From assembly GCA_014843695.1 (NCBI GenBank), contig CM026400.1, positions 34,552,435-34,616,434 on the forward strand: 64,000 nt of DNA. Direction: 5' to 3'. Positions 14,601-29,600 of this stretch are shown here, one piece after another. Source of the DNA: Archivesica marissinica. Lineage: Eukaryota > Mollusca > Bivalvia > Venerida > Vesicomyidae. The position numbers and the translations under genes are program-made. The notes beneath the pieces were generated by a model, which was given only the letters and a program-made list of their open reading frames with translations, was not told the DNA's origin and did not search any database. Numbering within the stretch: position 1 is the stretch's first letter; every line of letters starts with the position of its first letter.

Positions 14601-17600
14601 GAATGAACATTGAACGCATTACAATCACGAGCAATCATGGTAATGGTACTGCCCTCGAACTCCAGACCTTTCGCACCTGAAGCGAGCGCGCATCCACTGC
14701 ACTTTCACGACTTCCACTTGAAAACCGTTGTAATTATATCCGAGTAAATCTGTTATATTTTGACAGCTTGTGTTATGAGGTCATCGAACATAAAACCCGG
14801 GTTGATAATGTCACAGTTGCAGCAACACAATTCCTCCGCAGTCCGTCCATACAGTAAATGACGACCATTGACTTAGTCTGTAGGTCAAAGGTCATGGGCT
14901 TCAAGGTCAAAGTGTGTCTCTGTAACTTGTAATGAACTGCACAGTCCTAATCAAATTGTTGATTGTGGGTCAAAAGTCAAGGTCACATGTATATTGCTTA
15001 GAATGCAGCATTCAGTCCAATTCTCGGGAATGAATGTGTTAGTTTAAACATATTTATTCGTCATAATATACACACTATACATATACATAATATACACACT
15101 ATACATATACATAATATACACACTATACATATACATAATATACACACTATACATATACATAATATACACACTATACATATACATAATATACACACTATAC
15201 ATATACATAATATACACACTATACATATACATAATATACACACTATACATATACATAATATACACACTATACATATACATAATATACACACTATACATAA
15301 TATACACACTATACATAATATACACACTATACATATACATAATATACACACTATACATATACATAATATACACACTATACATAATATACACACTATACAT
15401 ATACATAATATACACACTATACATATACATAATATACACACTATACATATACATAATATACACACTATACATATACATAATATACACACTATACATAATA
15501 TACACACTATACATATACATAATATACACACTATACATATACATAATATACACACTATACATAATATACACACTATACATAATATACACACTATACATAA
15601 TATACACACTATACATATACATAATATACACACTATACATAATATACACACTATACATAATATACACACTATACATAATATACACACTATACATATACAT
15701 AATATACACACTATACATAATATACACACTATACATAATATACACACTATACATATACATAATATACACACTATACATAATATACACACTATACATATAC
15801 ATAATATACACACTATGCATGTACATAATATACACACTATACATATACATAATATACACACTATACATGTACATAATATACACACTATACATATACATAA
15901 TATACACACTATACATAATATACACACTATACATAATATACACACTATACATATACATAATATACACACTATACATATACATAATATACACACTATACAT
16001 AATATACACACTATACATATACATAATATACACACTATACATATACATAATATACACACTATACATATACATAATATACACACTATACATATACATAATA
16101 TACACACTATACATATACATAATATACACACTATACATATACATAATATACACACTATACATATACATAATATACACACTATACATATACATAATATACA
16201 CACTATACATTACATAATATACACACTATACATATACATAATATACACACTATACATGTACATAATATACACACTATACATATACATAATATACACACTA
16301 TACATGTACATAATATACACACTATACATATACATAATATACACACTATACATATACATAATATACACACTATTCATAATATACACACTATACATGTACA
16401 TAATATACACACTATACATAATATACACACTATACATATACATAATATACACACTATACATATACATAATATACACACTATACATATACATAATATACAC
16501 ACTATACATAATATACACACTATACATAATATACACACTATACATATACATAATATACACACTATACATATACATAATATCACACTATACATATACATAA
16601 TATACACACTATCATAATATACACACTATACATATACATAATATACACACTATACATATACATAATATACACACTATACATAATATACACACTATACATA
16701 TACATAATATACACACTATACATAACATATATACACACTATACATATACATAATATACACACTATACATATACATAATATACACACTATACATATACATA
16801 ATATACACACTATACATATACATAATATACACACTATACATAATATACACACTATACATATACATAATATACACACTATACATAATATACACACTATACA
16901 TATACATAATATACACACTATACATAATATACACACTATACATAATATACACACTATACATATACATAATATACACACTATACATATACATAATATACAC
17001 ACTATACATATACATAATATACACACTATACATATACATAATATACATATACATAATATACACACTATACATATACATAATATACATATACATAATATAC
17101 ACACTATACATATACATAATATACACACTATACATAATATACACACTATACATATACATAATATACACACTATACATATACATAATATCATATACATATA
17201 TACACACTATACATATACATAATATACACACTATACATATACATAATATACATATCATAATACATATAATATACATAATATACACACTATACATATACAT
17301 AATATACACACTATACATATACATAATATACACACTATACATATACATAATATACACACTATACATATACATAATATACACACTATACATTACATAATAC
17401 ACACTATACATATACATAATATACACACTATACATAATATACACACTATACATATACATAATATACACACTATACATATACATAATATACACACTATACA
17501 TATACATAATATACACACTATACATATACATAATATACACACTATGCATATACATAATATACACACTATACATATACATAATATACACACTATACATATA

Positions 17601-20600
17601 CATAATATACACACTATACATAATATACACACTATACATATACATAATATACACATTATACATAATATACACACTATACATATACATAATATACACACTA
17701 TGCATATACATAATATACACACTATATATATACATAATATACACACTATACATATACATAATATACACACTATGCATATACATAATATACACACTATACA
17801 TATACATAATATACACACTATACATATACATAATATACACACTATACATATACATAATATACACACTATACATATACATAATATACACACTATACATAAT
17901 ATACACACTATACATATACATAATATACACACTATACATATACATAATATACACACTATACATATACATAATATACACACTATCATATACATAATATACA
18001 CACTATACATATACATAATATACACACTATACATATACATAATATACACACTATACATATACATAATATACACACTATACATATACATAATATACACACT
18101 ATACATATACATAATATACACACTATACATATACATAATATACACACTATACATATACATAATATACACACTATACATATACATAATATACACACTATAC
18201 ATATACATAATATACACACTATTCATAATATACACACTATACATATACATAATATACACATTATACATAATATACACACTATACATATACATAATATACA
18301 CACTATACATATACATAATATACACACTATACATATACATAATATACACACTATACATATACATAATATACACACTATACATATACATAATATACACACT
18401 ATACATATACATAATATACACACTATACATATACATAATATACACACTATACATATACATAATATACACACTATACATATACATAATATACACACTATTC
18501 ATAATATACACACTATACATATACATAATATACACACTATACATAATATACACACTATACATATACATAATATACACACTATACATATACATAATATACA
18601 CACTATACATATACATAATATACACACTATACATATACATAATATACACACTATACATATACATAATATACACACTATACATATACATAATATACACACT
18701 ATACATATACATAATATACACACTATACATATACATAATATACACACTATACATATACATAATATACACACTATACATATACATAATATACACACTATAC
18801 ATATACATAATATACACACTATACATATACATAATATACACACTATACATATACATAATATACACACTATACATAATATACACACTATACATATACATAA
18901 TATACACACTATACATAATATACACACTATACATATACATAATATACACACTATACATATACATAATATACACACTATACATATACATAATATACACACT
19001 ATACATATACATAATATACACACTATACATATACATAATATACACACTATACATATACATAATGTACACACTATACATATACATAATGTACACACTATAC
19101 ATATACATAATATACACACTATACATATACATAATATACACACTATACATAATTACACACTATACATATACATAATATACACATTATACATAATGTACAC
19201 ACTATACATATACATAATATACACACTATACATATACATAATATACACACTATACATATACATAATATACACACTATACATATACATAATATACACACTA
19301 TACATATACATAATATACACACTATACATATACATAATATACACACTATACATATACATAATATACACACTATACATATACATAATATACATATACATAA
19401 TATACACACTATACATATACATAATATACACATTCATAATATACACACTATACATAATATACACACTATACATAATATACACACTATACATATACATAAT
19501 ATACACACTATACATATACATAATTTATACAAATATATTTACAATGACTAGTGAATTGAATTGGAAGCTATAATAGCTTATTGAAATTCTCTCCGATGTG
19601 TTAGGGGGGACAACTGTGTCTGTGAAGAAAATCATGGCCACGTTAAGTAATTGTACATTTAAAATTAATAAGTTCTTTACTATCTGCCAAACTATAAACA
19701 TGTCTCAGCCTCCTTCTAAGTATTGCAGAGTTGAATTGTTAATTTAGGAGAAATTTACCCCACTATGAAAACCCCTCTAAACCGAAAACCCCTCCAAACC
19801 GAACTTTACCTCCGGTCCAATCGATGTTCAGTTTAGAGGAGTTTTACTGTACTAAATATTGCTCACATATTTCATGTCATGATCTGATAATCGGCTTTAT
19901 GATAATGTTATAGCGACATTACATCGCAAAAAGCCAGAAAAAAAGCCTTTTTGCATATAAATAGCATTGCTACTACAACTTCTTCCGAAATATTTTGAAC
20001 ACAAACTTTTAAAACAGAAACAGTGTTTTTGCGGTCTAGAAACTCTCGAAAATGAAAGTAGGATTTCATATAATGGTCAGCTATGCTCCTGTATTGACGT
20101 TTGTTTATTAGTGGAGTCTCTAGTAAGCGCATGCTACTATCGTTTAGAGATAATTTAGATCAGAATTTAAATCATATTAGTCTAAAAAATAAATATGTAG
20201 AGGCACAAATGTGAGATATAACGGTAAATCTATACCATAAATGTTGTTATTTATAATACACTCATTGTAATACAATTGGATGTTGACCCTATTTACATTA
20301 TTTTCTGTCAACAAACGTGGTATATTGTTTATTAGTTAAGATACTTAGATTCTGTTGCAAATATTTGGGGAAAAGATATACCATAATATTTGATGTAGTG
20401 TCCCTTTAATTGGAAAATATATATTACAAATAAAGGTTCACCCAGTTTCTAATAATTACACGACTGGACATTGTTGTTGCATATTCCATTTCAAAAGGAG
20501 GCTAGCGGTATAGATGTTGTTGACCCGGCTTCATTATATAGACTTCACCACAAGCAGGGCACCAGCCGTGTATCGGATTGGGACAAGGAGCACATGTTTC

Positions 20601-23600
20601 TACACGGAGCTTCACAACACTCGTTCTCATGTAAGAAATCTTTGTAAAGTTGTGTGGAATGAGAACATGACACAATGTATCCAAGTTCATATCATCTCTC
20701 AACGATTCCCAAAGTGTTGTGGATGTGGTGTAATGTTGTGGATACAGTGTGTAATGTTGTGGATGTGGTGTGTAATGTTGTGGATATGGTGTAATGTTGT
20801 GGATATGGTGTGTAATGTTGTGGATATGGTGTAATGTTGTGGATACGGTGTGTAATGTTGTGGATACGGTGTAATGTTGTGGATACGGTGTGTAATGTTG
20901 TGGATACGGTGTGTAATGTTGTGGATACGGTGTGTAATGTTGTGGATATGGTGTGTAATGTTGTGGATATGGTGTAATGTTGTGGATATGGTGTAATGTT
21001 GTGGATAAGGTGTGTAATGTTGTGGATACGGTGTAATGTTGTGGATATGGTGTGTAATGTTGTGGATATGGTGTAATGTTGTGGATATGGTGTGTAATGT
21101 TGTGGATGTGGTGTGTAATGTTGTGGATATGGTGTAATGTTGTGGATATGGTGTGTAATGTTGTGGATATGGTGTGTAATGTTGTGGATACGGTGTGTAA
21201 TGTTGTGGATATGGTGTGTAATGTTGTGGATATGGTGTAATGTTGTGGATACGGTGTGTAATGTTGTGGATATGGTGTGTAATGTTGTGGATGTGGTGTA
21301 ATGTTGTGGATGTGGTGTAATGTTGTGGATACGGTGTGTAATGTGGTGGATACGGTGTAATGTTGTGGATATGGTGTAATGTTGTGGATAAGGTGTAATG
21401 TTGTGGATATAGTGTGTAATGTTGTGGATGTGGTGTGTAATGTTGTGGATACGGTGTAATGTTGTGAATAAGGTGTAATGTTGTGGATACGGTGTGTAAT
21501 GTTGTGGATATGGTGTAATGTTGTGGATACGGTGTAATGTTGTGGATATGGTGTGTAATGTTGTGGATATGGTGTGTAATGTTGTGGATATGGTGTAATG
21601 TTGTGGATACGGTGTGTAATGTTGTGGATATGGTGTGTAATGTTGTGGATGTGGTGTGTAATGTTGTGGATGTGGTGTGTAATGTTGTGGATACGGTGTG
21701 TAATGTGGTGGATACGGTGTAATGTTGTGGATAAGGTGTAATGTTGTGGATACGGTGTGTAATGTTGTGGATACGGTGTAATGTTGTGGATACGGTGTAA
21801 TGTTGTGGATAAGGTGTGTAATGTTGTGGATACGGTGTGTAATGTTGTGGATACGGTGTGTAATGTTGTGGATATGGTGTGTAATGTTGTGGATAAGGTG
21901 TAATGTTGTGGATACAGTGTAATGTTGTGGATAAGGTGTGTAATGTTGTGGATACGGTGTGTAATGTTGTGGATATGGTGTGTAATGTTGTGGATATGGT
22001 GTAATGTTGTGGATATGGTGTGTAATGTTGTGGATGTGGTGTGTAATGTTGTGGATATGGTGTAATGTTGTGGATAAGGTGTGTAATGTTGTGGATATGG
22101 TGTGTAATGTTGTGGATATGGTGTGTAATGTTGTGGATACGGTGTGTAATGTTGTGGATATGGTGTGTAATGTTGTGGATATGGTGTGTAATGTTGTGGA
22201 TATGGTGTGTAATGTTGTGGATACGGTGTGTAATGTTGTGGATATGGTGTGTAATGTTGTGGATGTGGTGTGTAATGTGTGGATGTGGTGTGTAATGTTG
22301 TGGATACGGTGTGTAATGTGGTGGATACGGTGTAATGTTGTGGATATGGTGTAATGTTGTGGATAAGGTGTAATGTTGTGGATATAGTGTGTAATGTTGT
22401 GGATGTGGTGTGTAATGTTGTGGATACGGTGTAATGTTGTGAATAAGGTGTAATGTTGTGGATACGGTGTGTAATGTTGTGGATATGGTGTAATGTTGTG
22501 GATACGGTGTAATGTTGTGGATATGGTGTGTAATGTTGTGGATATGGTGTGTAATGTTGTGGATATGGTGTAATGTTGTGGATACGGTGTGTAATGTTGT
22601 GGATATGGTGTGTAATGTTGTGGATGTGGTGTGTAATGTTGTGGATGTGGTGTGTAATGTTGTGGATACGGTGTGTAATGTGGTGGATACGGTGTAATGT
22701 TGTGGATAAGGTGTAATGTTGTGGATACGGTGTGTAATGTGGTGGATACGGTGTGTAATGTTGTGGATACGGTGTGTAATGTGGTGGATACGGTGTGTAA
22801 TGTTGTGGATACGGTGTGTAATGTTGTGGATACGGTGTGTAATGTTGTGGATAAGGTGTAATGCTGTGGATACGGTGTGTAATGTGGTGGATACGGTGTG
22901 TAATGTTGTGGATACGGTGTGTAATGTTGTGGATACGGTGTAATGTTGTGGATAAGGTGTAATGTTGTGGATACAGTGTAATGTTGTGGATGTGATGTGT
23001 AATGTTGTGGATACAGTGTAATGTTGTGGATATGGTGTAATGTTGTGGATATGGTGTAATGTTGTGGATACAGTGTAATGTTGTGGATAAGGTGTAATGT
23101 TGTGGATATGGTGTAATGTTGTGGATGCGGTGTAATGTTGTGGATACAGTATAATGTTGTGGATACAGTGTAATGTTGAATGTTGTGGATGCAGTGTAAT
23201 GTTGTGGATGCAGTGTAATGTTGTGGATGCAGTGTAATGTTGTGGATATGGTGTAATGTTGTGGATGCAGTGTAATGTTGTGGATATGGTGTAATGTTGT
23301 GGATATGGTGTAATGTTGTGGATATGGTGTAATGTTGTGGATACGGTGTAATGTTGTGGATACAGTGTAATGTTGTGGATATGGTGTAATGTTGTGGATA
23401 TGGTGTAATGTTGTGGATACAGTGTAATGTTGTGGATATGGTGTAATGTTGTGGATATGGTGTAATGTTGTGGATGCAGTGTAATGTTGTGGATATGGTG
23501 TAATGTTGTGGATATGGTGTAATGTTGTGGATATGGTGTAATGTTGTGGATATGGTGTAATGTTGTGGATACGGTGTAATGTTGTGGATATGGTGTAATG

Positions 23601-26600
23601 TTGTGGATATGGTGTAATGTTGTGGATACGGTGTAATGTTGTGGATATGGTGTAATGTTGTGGATATGGTGTAATGTTGTGGATATGGTGTAATGTTGTG
23701 GATACAGTGTAATGTTGTGGATATGGTGTAATGTTGTGGATATGGTGTAATGTTGTGGATATGGTGTAATGTTGTGGAAACCGTGTAATGTTGTGGATAT
23801 GGTGTAATGTTGTGGATATGGTGTGTAATGTTGTGGATACAGTGTAATGTTGTGGATATGGTGTAATGTTGTGGATATGGTGTAATGTTGTGGATATGGT
23901 GTAATGTTGTGGATGTGGTGTAATGTTGTGGATACGGTGTAATGTTGTGGATACGGTGTAATGTTGTGGATATGGTGTAATGTTGTGGATATGGTGTAAT
24001 GTTGTGGATATGGTGTAATGTTGTGGATACGGTGTAATGGATACTGTGTCTGCCTTGTAATTCAGATATTGCGAGATTGAGCCCCGTGAGAACCAGAGTG
24101 GTGGTGTTCTTAGGTACAACACTTAAATCTACATTGCCTCTTCTCGCTCCCTTGTTGCGATGGATTACATCATGAATGAGATCTCTCAAGAGATTGTAAA
24201 AACTATTTTTGTAAGAACTTGTAATCAATCTAAAAGAAATTTGTTTTAAACTAAATTGTTGAATTTAGACAAACAAACAAACTTACCAGAAATAATTATT
24301 GTTTCGGAAGTTCTGAAAACAGTCAAGAAGACAAAAATAATGCGGTATATCTCATTGAAATGTGTTTTACCCAGAATGCACTAATGTAATATAATTATCA
24401 TTAAAAATTTGCCCTAAAGAAACCATCACTGTGGTTCTGATGAGACTGGAAACCACTCGGTTACTAGGTGTGCCAAACTCGAAACCACTCGGTTACTAGG
24501 TGTGTCGAACTCAAAACCACTCGGTTACTAGGTGTGCCAAACTCGAAACCACTCGGTTACTAGGTGTGACGAACTCGAAACCACTCGGTTACTAGGTGTG
24601 ACGAACTCAAAACCACTCGGTTACTAGGTGTGCCAAACTCGAAACCACTCCGTTACTAGGTGTGACAAACTCAAAACCACTCCGTTACTAGGTGTGCCAA
24701 ACTCAAAACCACTCGGTTACTAGGTGTGCCAAACTCGAAACCACTTGGTTACTAGGTATGCCAAACTCGAAACCACTCGGTTACTAGGTGTGCCGAACTC
24801 GAAACCACTCAGTTACTAGGTGTGCCGAACTCGAAACCACTCGGTTACTAGGTGTGCCGAACTCGAAACCACTCGGTTACTAGGTGTGCCGAACTCGAAA
24901 CCACTCAGTTACTAGGTGTGCCGAACTCGAAACCACTCGGTTACTAGGTGTGCCGAACTCGAAACCACTCATTTACTAGGTGTGCCGAACTCGAAACCAC
25001 TTGGTTACTAGGTGTGGCGAACTAGAAACCACTCGGTTACTAGGTATGCCAAACTCGAAACCACTCGGTTACTAGGTATGCCGAACTAGAAACCACTCAG
25101 TTACTAGGTATGCCGAACTCGAAACCACTCGGTTACTAGGTGTGCCGAACTCGAAACCACTTGGTTACTAGGTGTGGCGAACTAGAAACCACTCGGTTAC
25201 TAGGTATGCCAAACTCGAAACCACTCGGTTACTAGGTATGCCAAATTTGAAACCACTCGGTTACTAGGTGTGCCAAACTCGAAACCACTCGGTTACTAGG
25301 TGTGCCAAACTTGAAACCACTCGGTTACTAGGTATGCCAAATTTGAAACCACTCGGTTACTAGGTGTGCCAAACTCGAAACCACTCGGTTACTAGGTGTG
25401 CCGAACTTGAAACCACTCGGTTACTAGGTATGCCAAATTTGAAACCACTCGGTTACTAGGTGTGCCAAACTCGAAACCACTCGGTTACTAGGTGTGCCGA
25501 ACTTGAAACCACTCCGTTACTAGGTGTGCACCATGCAATTTCTGTATTTATAAAATGTAAACCTTTATGTACTCTAGTTTTGAAGCACTTTAGAGCTAAC
25601 ACAATGCTAATCCGCGTACACTGAATACAGGTAAATTAACTCTGAATACACTGTTTCTCTGTGTACACTGAATACAGTTGAATTAACTCTGAATACACTG
25701 TTTCTCTGGCTACACTGAATACAGTTGAATTAACTCTGAATACACTGTTTCTCTGGGTACATTGAATACAGTTGAATTAACTCTGAATACACTGTTTCTC
25801 TGTGTACACTGAATACAGTTGAATTAACTCTGAATACACTGTTTCTCTGGGTACACTGAATACAGTTGAATTAACTCTGAATACACTGTTTCTCTGGCTA
25901 CATTGAATACAGTTGAATTAACTCTGAATACACTGTTTCTCTGGCTACACTGAATACAGTTGAATTAACTCTGAATACACTGTTTCTCTGTGTACACTGA
26001 ATACAGTTGAATTAACTCTGAATACACTGTTTCTCTGGCTACACTGAATACAGTTGAATTAACTCTGAATACACTGTTTCTCTGGCTACACTGAATACAG
26101 TTGAATTAACTCTGAATACACTGTTTCTCTGGGTACATTGAATACAGTTGAATTAACTCTGAATACACTGTTTCTCTGTGTACACTGAATACAGTTGAAT
26201 TAACTCTGAATACACTGTTTCTCTGGGTACACTGAATACAGTTGAATTAACTCTGAATACACTGTTTCTCTGGCTACATTGAATACAGTTGAATTAACTC
26301 TGAATACACTGTTTCTCTGGCTACACTGAATACAGTTGAATTAACTCTGAATACACTGTTTCTCTGTGTACACTGAATACAGTTGAATTAACTCTGAATA
26401 CACTGTTTCTCTGGCTACACTGAATACAGTTGAATTAACTCTGAATACACTGTTTCTACTGTTAGACTGAATACACAAGGGTTTTTTATGTTTTTCAGCA
26501 TACTTTGCAAGAATGTTAATAGATGGCGATGACTTGCCGATCCGAATGTTTGTTGTTGGAAGGAATTATATACCAGGTAGGACAATTTGTATAATACGGT

Positions 26601-29600
26601 CTAGGCTGTGGTGGAAGTGTTCCAAATAACACCAGTACATACTGTTCAACACCAAACAGGAGGTATAAAAGATGGTCCAGTCCGTCCGGATGACAGTGTT
26701 TGTATTTATATATATAGGGGTATGGGGGGTCCGGATGACAGTGCTTGTATTTATATATATAGGGGTATGAGGGGTCCGGATGACAGTGCTTGTATTTATA
26801 TATATAGGGGTCCGGATGACAGTGTTTGTATTTATATATATATTGGTATGGGGGGTCCGGATGACAGTGCTTGTATTTATATATAGAGTGGTGCTATGCT
26901 CGGCGTATTCCTATGCTCGGCGTATTTTTTCCATTTACATCCGTATTTAAAATATTTAAATAGTTTTAACCTATTTTCGCTGACAGAGGTGAAGCATGGT
27001 TCAATAACATTCCGTTGTGCGTACCGGTAGCCTAATGCAACTGTCACCTGACTGGTTCAGTAGCCGAATATAAACAGATAACTTGTTGTGAAATTTTTTT
27101 CCACCGAAATGTGTGGTTTATGAGCATTTCAGGTGACTATCCGGATTGGACAAAAATGTACAAATAACCAGAAAAAAGTTTCTTATGAGTTGTAATATTG
27201 TTAGTTATTGATGTTACTAAGTCAAAATAATATATTCAACATTTACCCATGCATAAATAAAAAAAATTCATGTACACCATGCATAGGTGCCCTAAAGTAT
27301 CTAGTTCCCCATGGAAACAGGTGCCGTTGCGATAGCTGTATTTAGGCGCATGGTTACGTAATGAAGCTAAAATTTTCAACAACAATTTTATGAAAGTTGT
27401 ATTCACGACTTAAGAAAATAATAATATACGGCAAGTGCATTTAACCTTTTTTATAGGCCATGATATGTAGGATTTACGCTGACCACTCTATGGGGGTACG
27501 GATGACAGTGTTTGTATTTATATATATAGGGATATGGGGGTCTCTTACGCAAGAGATGCAAGACATTCTGTGGCTAATCAACTTCCTGTACTGTGGCAAA
27601 AACATCTATCTATTGGTCAGGTAAGCGATGAGCTAACAAGATCTAGCCTAGCACCTGTATCGTCCAACAACGCTTGTCAATAATATCTACTGAATTTACT
27701 ATTCATAGGGCTTTTGTATTTCTTTTTATTCCAGAAAATACTCAGAGTAAAAGTTTGCCAGGTCTTTTGGGAGTATTGCAGTCAGTTAAGGTAAACTTTG
27801 TGATCCATTTACAATGTAATCACGCAATATAGTATTATGAATATCTATGCAGAGTCAAACAAAAGAAAATCATGGTATGGCTAGAACCGTTTCATATGGA
27901 GGTATCATACATGCAAACCATTTTATGAATCCATGAGTGATCCTTCGCTGGATTTATTTTGTTTTGGCACCGACAGCTGAGGAATATGTCCATCTCTATG
28001 CATGGTGATACACTGCAGGGAATATGTCCATCTCTATGCATGGTGATACACTGCAGGGAATATGTCCATCTCTATGCATGGTGATACACTGCAGGGAATA
28101 TGTCCATCTCTATGAATGGTGATACACTGCATGGAATATGTCCATCTCTATGCACGGTGATACACTGCAGGGAATATGTCCATCTGTATGCATGGTGATA
28201 CACTGCATGGAATATGTCCATCTCTATGCATGGTGATACACTGCAGGGAATATGTCCATCTCTATGCATGGTGATACACTGCAGGGAATATGTCCATCTG
28301 TATGCATTGTGATACACTGCAGGGAATATGTCCATCTGTATGCATTGTGATACACTGCATGGAATATGTCCATCTCTATGCATGGTGATACACTGCAGGG
28401 AATATGTCCATCTGTATGCATGGTGATACACTGCATGGAATATGTCCATCTCTATGAATGGTGATACACTGCAGGGAATATGTCCATCTCTATGCACGGT
28501 GATACACTGCAGGGAATATGTCCATCTCTATGAATGGTGATACACTGCAGGGAATATGTCCATCTGTATGCACAGTGATACACTGCAGGGAATATGTCCA
28601 TCTCTATGCGTGGTGATACACTGCAGGGAATATGTCCATCTCTATGCGTGGTGATACACTGCAGGGAATATGTCCATCTCTATGAATGGTGATACACTGC
28701 AGGGAATATGTCCATCTGTATGCGTGGTGATACACTGCAGGGAATATGTCCATCTCTATGCATGGTGATACACTGCAGGGAATATGTCCATCTCTATGCA
28801 TGGTAGTACACTGCATGGAATATGTCCATCTGTATGCATGGTAGTACACTGCATGGAATATGTCCATCTGTATGCACAGTGATACACTGTAGGGAATATG
28901 TCCATCTCTATGCATGGTGATACACTGCAGGGAATATGTCCATCTCTATGAATGGTGATACACTGCAGGGAATATGTCCATCTGTGTGCATGGTGATACA
29001 CTGCAGGGAATATGTCCATCTGTATGCACGGTGATACACTGCATGGAATATGTCCATCTCTATGCACGGTGATACACTGTAGGGAATATGTCCATCTCTA
29101 TGCACGGTGATACACTGCAGGGAATATGTCCATCTCTATGCACGGTGATACACTGCAGGGAATATGTCCATCTCTATGCACGGTGATACACTGCATGGAA
29201 TATGTCCATCTCTATGCACGGTGATACACTGCATGGAATATGTCCATCTGTATGCATTGTGATACACTGCATGGAATATGTCCATCTGTATGCATTGTGA
29301 TACACTGCAGGGAATATGTCCATCTGTATGCATGGTGATACACTGCATGGAATATGTCCATCTGTATGCACGGTGATACACTGCAGGGAATATGTCCATC
29401 TCTATGCATGGTGATACACTGCAGGGAATATGTCCATCTGTATGCATGGTGATACACTGCAGGGAATATGTCCATCTCTATGCACGGTGATACACTGCAT
29501 GGAATATGTCCATCTCTATGCATGGTGATACACTGCATGGAATATGTCCATCTGTATGCATGGTGATACACTGCATGGAATATGTCCATCTGTATGCATA

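Noticed and set aside
15044..19573. Many open frames up to 586 codons on both strands
   Set aside because: The 24- and 18-bp periods are multiples of three and lack stops in several frames, so openness is automatic.
20502..24228. Minus-strand open frames of 1206 and 1178 codons (His/Tyr/Thr-rich)
   Set aside because: They lie wholly over the 19/21-bp array in two frames at once and encode only the repeat. They overlap exon f on the opposite strand. No independent coding signal.
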